In this document: positions 41,266 to 53,963 of the stretch, piece after piece
Position numbering within the stretch: the stretch's first letter is position 1
How the letters are laid out: each line of letters opens with the position of its first letter
Source: Leisingera sp. SS27
GTDB taxonomy: Bacteria > Pseudomonadota > Alphaproteobacteria > Rhodobacterales > Rhodobacteraceae
Assembly: GCF_028368855.1 (NCBI RefSeq)
Contig: NZ_JAQNCY010000014.1
Coordinates: 52,259-116,258 of the forward strand
Reading direction: 5' to 3'
DNA: 64,000 nt
Notes under the pieces: generated by a model
Database searches by the model: none
What the model saw: the letters and a program-made list of their open reading frames with translations, nothing else
What the model was told of the DNA's origin: nothing
Position numbers and translations under genes: made by a program

Positions 41266-42408
41266 TTGACGGCAGCAGCAGAGGCACTGAGCAGAGCAAC
41301 CCCGGCGGAGAGCCCCGCGCAGGCCAAAGGCATGGCCGCAGACCTGGCCGCGGATATGGCGGCGGAGCCGGCAGCGGCCGGGCGGCTGGTGGCGGTGGTG
41401 GTGACCCACAACCGGCTCGGGAAGCTGAAGGTGACGCTGGCCCGGCTCCTGGAGAGCCCCCCGGATGAACTGGCGGCGGTGGTGGTAGCCGACAATGCCT
41501 CCACCGACGGCACCGCCGCGTGGCTGGCGTCGCAGACGGATCCCAGGCTGGATGTCCGCACCAGTGCCGGCAACCGCGGCGGCGCCGGCGGGTTCGAGAT
41601 GGGCATGCGCCGGGCGATGGAAGCCCACGCGCCCGACTGGCTGGTGGTGATGGATGATGACGGCCGCCCCGCGCCGGGCGGGCTGGCGGCCTTTCACGGG
41701 CTGGCCATGCACCGGCAGCCGGCGGGCGCGGCAGACGGGGGCGGCTGGGACGCGGTGGCGGCGGCGGTCTATTTCCCGGACGGCCGCATCTGCGAGATGA
41801 ACCGCCCCTCGCGCAACCCGTTCTGGCATGCCCGCGAGTTCCTGCGCACGCTTCTGGGCGGCGGCCGCTCCGGCTTCCATGTGCAGCCCGCGGATTACGA
41901 GGGGGCGGGGATGCAGATCGATGTCACCTCATTTGTCGGCTTCTTCATCTCGGCGGCGGCGGTGCGGCGGACCGGCTATCCGGATCCGGAGCTGTTCATC
42001 TATGGCGATGACGGCATCTATACGCTGGGGCTGACCAAATCGGGCGGCCGGATCGGCTTTGAGCCCTCGGTGCGCTTTGAGCATGACCTGTCGACCTTCC
42101 GCGCCCGGAAGGCAGGCGGGAGCGCGGGCCCGCAGCAGGCGGATGCGGCGCAGCGCGGCCGTTTCGTGCCGTTGTGGAAGGCCTATTACTACCACCGCAA
42201 CCTCTTGCTGCTGTACCGGATGGCGGCGGGCTGGCTGTTCTGGCCGGCGCTCCTGGTGATCGTGCCGAAATGGCTCTGGAAGGCGCGCCAGCATGGCGGC
42301 AGCCGCCGCGTTTTCCTGCGGCTGATGGGCCATGCGCTGCGCGACGGGCTGCTGCGCCGCACCAGCGTGCGCCACGCCAGGGTGCTGCAGCTGTCCGGCG
42401 AAGGCTAA
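41266..42408 (+). CDS. family 2 glycosyltransferase, galactofuranosyltransferase-1-like
   Basis: GT-A glycosyltransferase of about 380 aa. VVVTHNRLGKLKVTL starts the nucleotide-binding domain; NRGGAGGFEMGMRRA followed by WLVVMDDDGRP gives the GGAGGF and DDD pattern shared with galactofuranosyltransferases. A C-terminal hydrophobic stretch (LFWPALLVIVPKWLW) suggests membrane association. Start is uncertain: TTG at 41266 has GGGAG at good distance; ATG at 41332 is the alternative. Next to KpsM, it recalls GlfT1 beside the Wzm/Wzt exporter in mycobacteria. Linkage made is unknown. Confidence 0.8.
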   Translation: MTAAAEALSRATPAESPAQAKGMAADLAADMAAEPAAAGRLVAVVVTHNRLGKLKVTLARLLESPPDELAAVVVADNASTDGTAAWLASQTDPRLDVRTSAGNRGGAGGFEMGMRRAMEAHAPDWLVVMDDDGRPAPGGLAAFHGLAMHRQPAGAADGGGWDAVAAAVYFPDGRICEMNRPSRNPFWHAREFLRTLLGGGRSGFHVQPADYEGAGMQIDVTSFVGFFISAAAVRRTGYPDPELFIYGDDGIYTLGLTKSGGRIGFEPSVRFEHDLSTFRARKAGGSAGPQQADAAQRGRFVPLWKAYYYHRNLLLLYRMAAGWLFWPALLVIVPKWLWKARQHGGSRRVFLRLMGHALRDGLLRRTSVRHARVLQLSGEG

Positions 42409-42436
42409 GCCTGCGGGCGCTGCAGCAGACTGCAGC

Positions 42437-42466
42437 AAACCGGGGCAAACCGGGGCAAACCGGGGC
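42437..42466 (+). repeat. three tandem copies of AAACCGGGGC
   Basis: A perfect 10-bp unit repeated three times in the 70-nt gap between the converging GT2 and KpsM genes. No coding role. Confidence 0.85.
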
Positions 42467-42478
42467 AGGGCGGGCGGT

Positions 42479-43327
42479 TCAGCGGTTCAGGATCACCCGG
42501 TGGAAGCGGCCCATCAGCACCATCCCCAGCGCCAGCAGCACCAGGCTGGTGAGCACCACAAAGGGCACGTTCACATAAGCAGGCGTATAGGTGGGGTAGA
42601 CCCCGGCGCGCATGATCCCGGCGATGTGGATCAGCGGGTTGTACCACAGGATCTCCTGCGCCAGCGGCGGCATGTCATCGTAGAGAAAGAAGATGCCGGA
42701 GGCGAGGAACAGCGGCCGGGTGATGATCGACCAGACCATCTCCCACAAGGGGTAGAGCCCCATCAGCACGCAGTTGAGCGTGCCCACCCCCAGCCCCAGC
42801 AGCATCGCCAGCCCCAGCGCTGCAGCCATCTGCGGCAGCTCCAGCACCGTCCGGCTGTCGATGACGGCCAGGATGCCGCCCAGCAGCAGGATGGTGACCA
42901 GCACGCCGGTCAGGCTGTTCAGCAGGAAGCGGGCAATCACCGCATCGGCCCAGGTGACGGCAGGAAACCGCAGCAGCGGATGCGAGAAGCTGATCGCCCG
43001 GGACACGGTGAGCGAGACCGACTGGTAGAGATTGAACGGCAGGTAGCCGGTGGCATAGAACAGCAGGAAGCTGGTGCCCAGCGACGGGGTGTGGATCACC
43101 AGCGAGAAGCCCGCCGCGAGGAACAGGATTGCTGCCAGCGGCTCTGCCACCGCCCAGACATAGCCGCCCGGGGTGCGCCCGTAGCGGGTCGACATCTCGC
43201 GCAGCACCAGTGCCGCCACCGTGCGCAGGGTGGCAAAGCGGCGGCGCCCTGCGGGCCGGGCCGGGGCTGGAACGGCGGCGGGCGGCGGAACCGGGACGGC
43301 ATCCGGAGCGGGAGGAAGGCTGGCCAT
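42479..43327 (-). CDS. ABC-2 type polysaccharide export permease (KpsM-like)
   Basis: 282 aa inner-membrane permease with six helices, preceded by a Pro/Ala-rich N-terminal tail of 28 residues. LREMSTRYGRTPGGYVWAVAEPL is the amphipathic entry block of KpsM/Wzm permeases, and GIFFLYDDMPPLAQEILWYNPLIHI the conserved segment before helix 5. It pairs with the ATPase at 45008 and the co-polymerase at 43418 although it is transcribed in the opposite direction. Exports a lipid-linked polysaccharide across the inner membrane. Confidence 0.9.
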   Translation of the reverse strand: MASLPPAPDAVPVPPPAAVPAPARPAGRRRFATLRTVAALVLREMSTRYGRTPGGYVWAVAEPLAAILFLAAGFSLVIHTPSLGTSFLLFYATGYLPFNLYQSVSLTVSRAISFSHPLLRFPAVTWADAVIARFLLNSLTGVLVTILLLGGILAVIDSRTVLELPQMAAALGLAMLLGLGVGTLNCVLMGLYPLWEMVWSIITRPLFLASGIFFLYDDMPPLAQEILWYNPLIHIAGIMRAGVYPTYTPAYVNVPFVVLTSLVLLALGMVLMGRFHRVILNR

Positions 43328-43417
43328 GAATACCCATTGTGATTACATGTGCGGCGGCGGTACTATGGCGCAAAGCAAAGCCGGTGACAAACAGCAGCGC
43401 AGCAGGACAGGCCACTC

Positions 43418-44884
43418 ATGACACAGAAACGCCAGGCGGCACAGGCCGGCGGCTCCGGCCCGCAGGGCGGGGCCGGCAAGGACAGCCAGGACCGGCCGGG
43501 GCGCCGGCTGCATCTGACGGATGGCGGCAAGGGCCAGGCCCAGCCGGGCCCGGGCGCGAAACAGGGTGTGAAACAGGGGGCGAAACCGGGCGGCGGCAAG
43601 GGCAAGGGCGGCCCCGGACCGAAACCGGAACCGGGTCCCGGGCCGGGCGGCAAGCCGCCGCTGCAGCAGATGCGCGAGCGGGCGGAACGGGCCGAGGCCG
43701 AGGCCCGGCAGGTGCGCGAGGAACTGGCCGCGGCCCGCACCGCCGCCTATCCGGTGGCCGGCCCGGCCCGGATGCAGACCCGCCACTGGGGGCTGCTTGC
43801 CAGCTTTGCGCTGGCGGTTCTGCTGCCGCTGGCGGCGGCGGTCATCTACCTGTTTGCCATCGCCGAGGACCAGTATGCCTCCACCGCCGGCTTCACCGTG
43901 CGCAGCCAGGAAAACTCCGGCGCCCAGGACCTCCTGGGCGGGCTGGCCGCCTTCACCGGAACCTCCAATGCCTCCGACAGCGATATCCTCTACGAGTTCA
44001 TCCAGAGCCAGGAGATGGTCAACGCGGTGGAGGCGCGGGTGGGGCTCAGGGCGCATTTCACCCAAGCCTGGCCGGGCGACTGGGCCTTTGCGCTGTGGCC
44101 GGAGGCCAGCGCCGAGGATCTGGCCTGGTACTGGCAGCGCATCGCCCGCATCGCCTTTGACAGCAGCTCGGGCCTGATCGAGGTGCAGGCCACCGCCTAT
44201 GACCCAGAGACCGCGCAGGCCATCACCCGCGCCATCCTGGAGGAGAGCCAGACCCGCATCAATGCGCTCAACGAGCAGGCCCGCGCCGATGCGATGCGCT
44301 ATGCCGAAGCCGATCTGGCGGAGGCGCTGGAGCGGCTGAAGGAAGCCCGCGAGGCGCTGACCCGGTTCCGCACCCGCACCCGCATTGTCGACCCGGAGGC
44401 CGACATCCAGGGCCGCATGGGGGTGATGAACAACCTGCAGCAGCAGCTGGCCGAGGCGCTCATTGAATACGACCTGCTGGCGGGCAGCGTGCCCGCGGGC
44501 GACGTGCGGCTGAACAAGGCGCAGCAGAAGATCGGGGTGATCCGCGAGCGCATCGACATCGAGCGCCAGGCCTTCGCCTCCGACAGCACCGAGACCGGCG
44601 CGGTGGGCGAGGATTACCCGACGCTGATCTCCGAGTTCGAGCGGCTCACGGTGGACCGGGAGTTTGCCGAGGAGGTCTACCGGGCGGCGCTGACGGCGCT
44701 GGAGCTGGCGCGCGACGATGCCGCCCGCCAGAGCTTGTATCTGGCCGCCTATATCACGCCGACCCTGGCCGAGGACTCCGAATACCCGCGCCGCTTCATG
44801 CTGAGCGGCCTGGCCGGGCTGTTCCTGCTGCTCAGCTGGTCGATCGGGGCGCTGGTCTATTACTCGGTCCGCGACCGCAGCTGA
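43418..44884 (+). CDS. capsule export inner-membrane protein (KpsE/PCP-3-like)
   Basis: 488 aa. Residues 1-75 are a low-complexity Gly/Lys/Pro-rich cytoplasmic tail; a helix at about 123-145 and another near the C-terminus (LAGLFLLLSWSIGALVYY) flank a large periplasmic domain with coiled coil (260-330). DQYASTAGFTVRSQE after helix 1 and EYPRRFMLSG before helix 2 are typical of KpsE/BexC-type co-polymerases. It spans the periplasm between KpsM/KpsT and a Wza-type protein, probably that at 18963. It is divergent from KpsM with only 90 nt between. Confidence 0.88.
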   Translation: MTQKRQAAQAGGSGPQGGAGKDSQDRPGRRLHLTDGGKGQAQPGPGAKQGVKQGAKPGGGKGKGGPGPKPEPGPGPGGKPPLQQMRERAERAEAEARQVREELAAARTAAYPVAGPARMQTRHWGLLASFALAVLLPLAAAVIYLFAIAEDQYASTAGFTVRSQENSGAQDLLGGLAAFTGTSNASDSDILYEFIQSQEMVNAVEARVGLRAHFTQAWPGDWAFALWPEASAEDLAWYWQRIARIAFDSSSGLIEVQATAYDPETAQAITRAILEESQTRINALNEQARADAMRYAEADLAEALERLKEAREALTRFRTRTRIVDPEADIQGRMGVMNNLQQQLAEALIEYDLLAGSVPAGDVRLNKAQQKIGVIRERIDIERQAFASDSTETGAVGEDYPTLISEFERLTVDREFAEEVYRAALTALELARDDAARQSLYLAAYITPTLAEDSEYPRRFMLSGLAGLFLLLSWSIGALVYYSVRDRS

Positions 44885-45007
44885 GACGATGCGCAAGGAG
44901 GCATGTGCCATGAGACAGTTGCCTGAGGCCGGGACCGCAGGGGGGCGCCTTGCGGGCCCCGCTGCGCAAAACCCGGGCGGCAGGCCGCTGCGGGGCAGCG
45001 GCCCGGC

Positions 45008-45661
45008 ATGATCCGGTTTGAGAACCTGACCAAGAGCTACTGGCTCAAGGGCGAGCGCAAGGTGGTGATCGATGATCTGACCCTGACGCTGCCCTCGGGC
45101 AGGTCGCTGGCGCTCCTGGGCCGCAACGGCGCCGGCAAGTCGACGCTCCTGCAGATCATCGCAGGCACCCTGCGCCCTGATTCGGGGCGGGTGGCCAGCG
45201 ATGGCAGCATTTCCTGGCCGGTGGGGCTGGGCACGTCGTTCCACGGCGATCTGACCGGCGCCGAGAACGTGCGGTTCATTGCACGGATCTACGGGGTGGA
45301 CACCTCGGAGCTGGTGAGATTTGTCGAAAACTTCTCCGAGCTCGGGAAGTTCTACCATATGCCGGTGCGCAGCTACTCCTCCGGCATGCGCTCGCGGCTG
45401 ACCTTCGGCGCCTCGATGGGAATCAGATTCGACACCTATCTGGTCGACGAGGTGACCGCGGTGGGCGACGCCGCCTTCCGCCGCAAGAGCCAGCAGGTCT
45501 TTGCCGCGCGGATGAAGACCGCCAGCGCCATCATGGTCAACCATTCGATGCCGCAGCTGCGCCAGTTCTGCAATGCGGGCCTGGTGCTGGAGGACGGCAA
45601 GGTGCGCTATTTCGAGGACCTGGAAGAGGCCATCGCGCTGCATGAGGCGCAGATGAAATAG
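45008..45661 (+). CDS. capsule export ATP-binding protein (KpsT-like)
   Basis: 217 aa ATPase of the KpsT/Wzt group. Walker A GRNGAGKST near 38, signature YSSGMRSRL, Walker B DTYLVDEVTAVGD and H-loop MVNHS are present. At this length it lacks the C-terminal carbohydrate-binding domain of Wzt proteins that read a chain end, so export is not coupled to terminal recognition. It follows KpsE by 123 nt, in which no gene is evident. Confidence 0.93.
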   Translation: MIRFENLTKSYWLKGERKVVIDDLTLTLPSGRSLALLGRNGAGKSTLLQIIAGTLRPDSGRVASDGSISWPVGLGTSFHGDLTGAENVRFIARIYGVDTSELVRFVENFSELGKFYHMPVRSYSSGMRSRLTFGASMGIRFDTYLVDEVTAVGDAAFRRKSQQVFAARMKTASAIMVNHSMPQLRQFCNAGLVLEDGKVRYFEDLEEAIALHEAQMK

Positions 45662-45664
45662 GCT

Positions 45665-46689
45665 CTAACCAAGCAGATGGGCGCTGAAAGCGGCAAATTG
45701 ATCCAGCGAGATCCGGCCCAGGTTGCCGGGCGTGCCGGCGCTGCTGCTGCCGGCAAACAGCGGCGCCGGCGCGCCGGGGAAAAAGGTCTCTGCGACCCAG
45801 GCATTGGCGGGGGCGAAATGCTGCATGATCTGCTGCGACCGGGCCGGGGCCATGCGCGGCCGCGGCGCGGCCGGCAGGCTGTTGATGCGCGCCAGCAGCC
45901 GCTCCCGCCCGGGGTTGGCGGCCCCGTCCTTGCGGAACGGGATATGCGGCTGCATCCGGCGCAGGAATTCCAGCGCCGGCGCCGACAGCCCGGTGTTGTC
46001 CTGCGCTGAGCGCGCCAGGGCGGAGAGGTCCGGCAGGGCGTCCCCGAACAGAAGCTGCATGACATCCTCCAGGATGCCGCCGCCGGCCAGCTGGCTGCGG
46101 CTGTAGAGGCGCACCTTCAGCGCCTCCTGGCCGAACACCTCTGCCCACAGGCTGAGCAGGCGCCGGTAGTAGAGATAAGGGGTCAGGCTGTCCTGCTGCA
46201 GGCAGGCTTTCACGAACTGGGCAAAACTCATGCTGTTGAAACCGCGGCGCATGTACTCGCCGTACATGCTGAGAATGGCGTCATCCTGGCGGCGCAGGTA
46301 GACCACGATCTCGATGCTGCTGAACAGGCCGTCAAACAGCGCGTGCAGATTGGCAATGCCGGTGCGGCCGGTCAGGTTGCCGGTCAGGTTCTCCGAGGAC
46401 ACCAGCATGGTGTGGGTGCCGGGCGGCGCCTTGGCGGCCTGCCGCTCCAGCTGCCTGCGCAGCTTGCGGCGGAACTTCAGCACGTCCTCGCGGCTGTGCA
46501 GCCCGTGGCCGCGGGCAAAATCATGCAGCCCTTCATGGGCAGCGTAGAACAGGGTGATGTGATTGGCGTCACGCGACAGCAGGTCCGGGTACAGGACGCC
46601 ATGGTGCTGCAGCCAGGCGGCATTGGCGGCAAAGCTGTTCTGCAGGAAGGTGGAGGCGGTTTTCGGGGTGCCGATATGGCAGACAAGTC

Positions 46690-46693
<4 letters not shown>
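45665..46693 (-). CDS. sulfotransferase-like P-loop protein
   Basis: 342 aa. The N-terminus MRLVCHIGTPKTASTFLQ matches the PAPS 5'-phosphosulfate loop (PKTAST at 10-15), and EIVVYLRRQDDAILSMYGE fits the 3'-phosphate-binding motif with its Arg and Ser. So PAPS-dependent sulfation of a carbohydrate is likely, though no activity is proven for this subgroup. The ATG overlaps the stop of the GlfT2-like gene (ATGA), tying it to galactofuranose polymer synthesis. It resembles the C-terminal half of the fusion protein at 50748. Confidence 0.75.
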
Positions 46694-49964
<3,271 letters not shown>

Positions 49965-49982
49965 CCCGGGGGAAGATGCCGG

Positions 49983-50645
49983 ATGATCGTCTCTGATACG
50001 GAAAAATTCGTCTTTATCCACAACCCGAAATGCGCCGGGATGAGCTGCCACAACACGCTGCTGCCCTATGACACCCGGGACAACCTGTTCTTTGAATGGC
50101 GGCCGGTGAACGAGGCGGGCAAGATCCTCGATCTGGCCCATATCACCCCGTTCCAGATGCGCCGGTTCTTCCCCAAGGCCTTTGCCGGGGTGCAGGGCTA
50201 TCTGAAGTTCGTCTTCGTGCGCGATCCCTATCAGCGTTTCATGTCGGCGGTGTCGCAGCACCTGAAGCTGGGCACCGGCCATATGCGCAATGCCATCCTG
50301 TCGGACCCGGAGGCCTTCTACAGGGTGGCGGCCGCCTTTGCGCTGCAGGCGCTGAAATTGCATGCGGTGGAGAACGACCACAAGCTGGTGCATTTCCGCC
50401 CGCAGGTGCATTTCGCCAATCTCGACGGGGCCCGCTGGGCCGATGAGGTGCTGAAGCTGGAGCAGGCCGGCAGCCTGGCGGCATCGCCGGTGTCGCGCTG
50501 GCTGCCGGAGATGGCCGAGGCCAACCGCACCGGCGGCTTTGCCGCGCAGGGCTATGAGCCGGCGCGGCTGGGGGCAGAGGCGCTTGCGGTGCTGAGCGCA
50601 TTTTATGCCCGCGACTTCGAGACTTTCGGCTATGACCGGCTGTAA
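49983..50645 (+). CDS. sulfotransferase family 2-like protein
   Basis: 220 aa, of the carbohydrate sulfotransferase (Sulfotransfer_2) type. KFVFIHNPKCAGMSCHNTL holds the 5'-phosphosulfate loop (PKCAGMS, residues 15-21) and LKFVFVRDPYQRFMSAVSQ the 3'-phosphate site. Such enzymes sulfate hydroxyls of sugar polymers using PAPS. Directly downstream of glf. PAPS-making genes are not in the window. Confidence 0.82.
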   Translation: MIVSDTEKFVFIHNPKCAGMSCHNTLLPYDTRDNLFFEWRPVNEAGKILDLAHITPFQMRRFFPKAFAGVQGYLKFVFVRDPYQRFMSAVSQHLKLGTGHMRNAILSDPEAFYRVAAAFALQALKLHAVENDHKLVHFRPQVHFANLDGARWADEVLKLEQAGSLAASPVSRWLPEMAEANRTGGFAAQGYEPARLGAEALAVLSAFYARDFETFGYDRL

Positions 50646-50747
50646 GCGCCGCAGCGTGGCGAATCCATCCGCGGCCAGGCTGCCGCAGGCACATGACGCA
50701 GATCCCGCAAGACTGCGGTCCGTATAGAGTACAGGAACAGAGACACC

Positions 50748-53312
50748 ATGCCGGAACCCATTGATGTCAGCGTTGTTATCCCCTCCTACAATTCCGAAGC
50801 CTTTCTGAAACGGTCGGTGCTGTCGGCGCTGGCCCAGCAGGGGGTGGCGCATGAGGTGATCGTGCTGGACGACTGCAGCAGCGATTTCTCGCTCGATATC
50901 CTGCGCCAGATCCAGGAGGAGAACCCGCAGGCGCCGCTGCGCATCGAGCCGCGCGAGGCGACCCTGGGCCAGTCCACCGCGCGCAACCGCGGCATGGAGC
51001 TGGCCCGCGGCCGCTATATCGCCTTTCTCGACAGCGATGATGCCTTCTGCGATCTGCATGTGCTGGCGCAATGGGTGGCGGAGGCGGACCGGCACGGGCT
51101 GGAGATGCTGATCGCGCGGTTCTACAACGTGTCGCCGGAGATGGTGCGCAGCCCGGCCCGGCGGCTGGGGATGCAGCCGGGAGAGGCCCATTCGGTGGCC
51201 TCGGCGCCGGAGCTGGCCAATGTGGTCAGCTGCTGGCAGATCCTCTACAGCCGTGCCTTCCTGCAGGACAACGGGGTGATCTTCTCGCCACGGCTGCGCC
51301 AGCGCGAGGACCGGCTGTTCGTGATCGAGGCGCTGCTGAGGACCCGCCGGGCCGGGGTCAGCGAGCTGTTTGCGGTCGATCACTTCAATGTTGCCAATTC
51401 GACCATGAAGCAGGTCAACCGCGATCAGCTGGCGCAATATGTGCAGCACCTGAGCGAGCTGAACGCCGCCTTTGCCGCGGCGCGGGCCGAGGGGCGCTCG
51501 GGGCAGGGGTTCGAGGCCGCCAATGCGATCCTCTACCTGCAGCAGCTGGATGAATACTGGGGCCGCATCTGCCAGCGCCTGGCCGGTTTCGAGCGGTTCC
51601 GGCCGCTGGTCGCGGAGTATTTCGCGGGCCTGCGCGCGCTGGTGCAGGATCTGCCGGCGCTGTACCGGGACACGGTGCTGAACATCAACGGCCGCGAGGG
51701 GTTCCTGCGCGAAGGCCGCATGGACATCCTGCGGCTGGCGCTGAAACAGGGGGAGGATGACCTGCTGCTGCAGATCCTGGCCCGCCCCCGGCCGCCGGCG
51801 CCGCTGCTGGCGGGCCTGCGCGGCGCGGATGCGGACGCCGATGAGGTGATCACCCGCGCGCTGTCGTTCCGCCGCGATGCCGCGCCGGCCGTGTCTGCCG
51901 CGCCGGTGCCGCTGCAGCAGCAGATCAAGCGGATCATCCTGCACACCGGGCTGCCGAAAACCGGAACCTCGACGCTGCAGCAGGTGATGGAGCGCAACCG
52001 CTTTGCGCTGCTGGAGGCCGGGGTCCATTATCCGGTGTTCGGCACCAATCGCGAATTCGGGGTCCGCCGCGAGCGCACCCCGGGCCATGCCAGCCTGTTC
52101 CAGAAGATCCTGGAAGGCGCGCCGGGGGTGGCGGAGGCGCTGTCCGCCGAGGTCCAGGAGGTGTCGCAGATCGCGGGCCGGCCGGTGGAGACGCTGATCC
52201 TGTCGGCGGAGAACATCGTATCGCCCCGGTTCTGGGACAAGGGTGCGGATTTTGCCGCGATGCTGGCGCCGTTTGAGGGGATCGGGGTGGAGGTGGCCTG
52301 CGTGCTGCGCCATCCGGCGGACTGGCTCAGCTCGCTCTATGTGGAAATGTGCGGCAACCCCTGGAACGGCTTCACCAGCACGGTGGATGAGTTTGCGGCG
52401 TCGCTGGACCAGCTGGGGCTGTTCGACTTCGATCATATCGCATCCGTGCTGCAGGCGCCGGCGGCGGTGTCGAAACTGCATCTGGGCTGTTTCGAGCAGA
52501 TCCGCGCGGCCGGCGGCATCGAGCCCTGGTTCTTTGGCCTGGCAGGCATCCGGGCCGGGGCGTTTGCGCCGGTGCCGCGGGCGCTGACCAATGAATCGCT
52601 GACACCGCAGCAGGCGGCGCTGATGCGCCTGATGAAGCGGCTGAACGGGCTGACCCGCGAAGATCTGGCAAACCTGTTCCTGATGGTGTCGCAGGACGCG
52701 AAGGCGGCCGCCAGCAAGGCGCCGACCGCTGCAATGGCGGCGGGGCTGGAGCGCTTCCGCAGCAGCCACGCGGCAGAAATCGCTGCCTATGAACGCGCCC
52801 ATGGCCAGGCCGGGCGGGCCCGGGAGGCGGCGCCGGTGCTGGACCTGGAGGCGGCGCTGGACCGCCATCTGGAGGCTCTGGCGGCGGCGCGCGGGCCGGT
52901 TGGCAGAAAGCGGGCCGAGCGCTTCCTGAAGCGGCTGGACGGGGCCTACAGGGACTCGAACCGGGAGCGGGTCATCCGGATCCGGCGCGAGGCGCGCAGC
53001 CTCTGCGTCTCGGTGGCGCTGGAGCCGGGGGAAACGGCCGCGGAAGCCCGCCTGATCCATCCGCAGGGCGAAGAGCCGCTGGCGCTCTTGCGCTGGGAGA
53101 ACGAGGCGCTGGCGCAGGTCGACACCGCCCGGCTGGCGGCGCTCTGGCAGGCCGGCCTGCGCGAGGTGGAGATCGAGATCCCGACCAGCCTGCGCAACGG
53201 GCGGCGGCCGTTCCTGATCGTGCAGCTGCTGTCGGACGGCAGCTTCTGGCTGGTGCCGCCGAGCTTTACCGGCCGCCTGCAGGGCGGCGGCGTCGAGAGC
53301 ATCTGGCAGTGA
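50748..53312 (+). CDS. fusion of family 2 glycosyltransferase and sulfotransferase-like domain
   Basis: 854 aa, two enzymes in one chain. Residues 1-250: GT2 domain with VSVVIPSYNSEAFLKRSV, VLDDCSSDFS and the metal site FLDSDD (DSDD 95-98). Residues about 395-640: P-loop sulfotransferase-like domain with LHTGLPKTGTSTLQQ and ACVLRHPADWLSSLY. The tail from 640 has an EAAL-rich helical part and a small beta domain. The frame is continuous, with no sign of a joined frameshift. It probably adds a sugar and sulfates it or its neighbour on the same polymer. It follows the stand-alone sulfotransferase by 102 nt. Confidence 0.83.
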   Translation: MPEPIDVSVVIPSYNSEAFLKRSVLSALAQQGVAHEVIVLDDCSSDFSLDILRQIQEENPQAPLRIEPREATLGQSTARNRGMELARGRYIAFLDSDDAFCDLHVLAQWVAEADRHGLEMLIARFYNVSPEMVRSPARRLGMQPGEAHSVASAPELANVVSCWQILYSRAFLQDNGVIFSPRLRQREDRLFVIEALLRTRRAGVSELFAVDHFNVANSTMKQVNRDQLAQYVQHLSELNAAFAAARAEGRSGQGFEAANAILYLQQLDEYWGRICQRLAGFERFRPLVAEYFAGLRALVQDLPALYRDTVLNINGREGFLREGRMDILRLALKQGEDDLLLQILARPRPPAPLLAGLRGADADADEVITRALSFRRDAAPAVSAAPVPLQQQIKRIILHTGLPKTGTSTLQQVMERNRFALLEAGVHYPVFGTNREFGVRRERTPGHASLFQKILEGAPGVAEALSAEVQEVSQIAGRPVETLILSAENIVSPRFWDKGADFAAMLAPFEGIGVEVACVLRHPADWLSSLYVEMCGNPWNGFTSTVDEFAASLDQLGLFDFDHIASVLQAPAAVSKLHLGCFEQIRAAGGIEPWFFGLAGIRAGAFAPVPRALTNESLTPQQAALMRLMKRLNGLTREDLANLFLMVSQDAKAAASKAPTAAMAAGLERFRSSHAAEIAAYERAHGQAGRAREAAPVLDLEAALDRHLEALAAARGPVGRKRAERFLKRLDGAYRDSNRERVIRIRREARSLCVSVALEPGETAAEARLIHPQGEEPLALLRWENEALAQVDTARLAALWQAGLREVEIEIPTSLRNGRRPFLIVQLLSDGSFWLVPPSFTGRLQGGGVESIWQ

Positions 53313-53337
53313 CCGGGGCGCAGGCAGGGAAAGCCGC

Positions 53338-53919
53338 ATGCTGAGAGTGATTACCGATGAGCGCGCCAGCGTCATCCAGCAGATCCGCAAACGGGGCGAA
53401 GGGGTCGAGATCGGCGTTCATGAGGGGGCGTTTTCCGAACGCCTGCTGGAGGTGGCGCAGCCGAAGAAACTGACCCTGATCGATCCCTGGGCCTATGACG
53501 AGGCGCGCAGCGGCGCGCTCTACGGCGGCAAGGGGATGAGCCAGGCGAAGATGGACGCGCGCCATGGCCGGGTGCTGAAGCGGTTTACCCGGCAGATCGC
53601 CCGCGGCCGGATCGAGGTGCTGCGGATGGAGAGCCTGGCGGCGCTGGCGCGGTTTGCGGACAGCAGCCTGGATTTTGCCTATATCGACGGCGATCACAGC
53701 TATGCGGCGGTGAAGGCGGATCTGGCGGGCTGGCTGGCCAAGCTCAGGCCCGGCGGGCTGCTGATTGCCGATGACTACCGCAATGCCAACTGGTGGGGCG
53801 ACGGGGTGATCCGCGCCTGCCACGGGCTGCTGGCGGACGGCGGGGTGGAGATCGAAATGAAGCTGGGCAGCCAGATCGCGTTCCGCAAGCTGGAGGAGCC
53901 GGGCCTTGCACCGCAATAG
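53338..53919 (+). CDS. class I SAM-dependent methyltransferase (Methyltransf_24-like)
   Basis: 193 aa. GVEIGVHEGAFSERLLE is the SAM-binding motif I, LIDPWAYD follows, and the acidic loop LDFAYIDGDHSYAAVKADLAGW with GGLLIADDY is typical of the family 24 methyltransferases near sugar and capsule genes. Likely O-methylation of a polymer sugar. It follows the fusion gene by 25 nt. Confidence 0.82.
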   Translation: MLRVITDERASVIQQIRKRGEGVEIGVHEGAFSERLLEVAQPKKLTLIDPWAYDEARSGALYGGKGMSQAKMDARHGRVLKRFTRQIARGRIEVLRMESLAALARFADSSLDFAYIDGDHSYAAVKADLAGWLAKLRPGGLLIADDYRNANWWGDGVIRACHGLLADGGVEIEMKLGSQIAFRKLEEPGLAPQ

Positions 53920-53963
53920 GGGCCGCATGATCCCGCGGCCCGGAAGATCACGAGGACAGGCAG

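Noticed and set aside
50014..50023. Perfect DnaA-box sequence inside the sulfotransferase gene
   Set aside because: It is simply the codons for FIHN in the conserved P-loop; not treated as a regulatory site.
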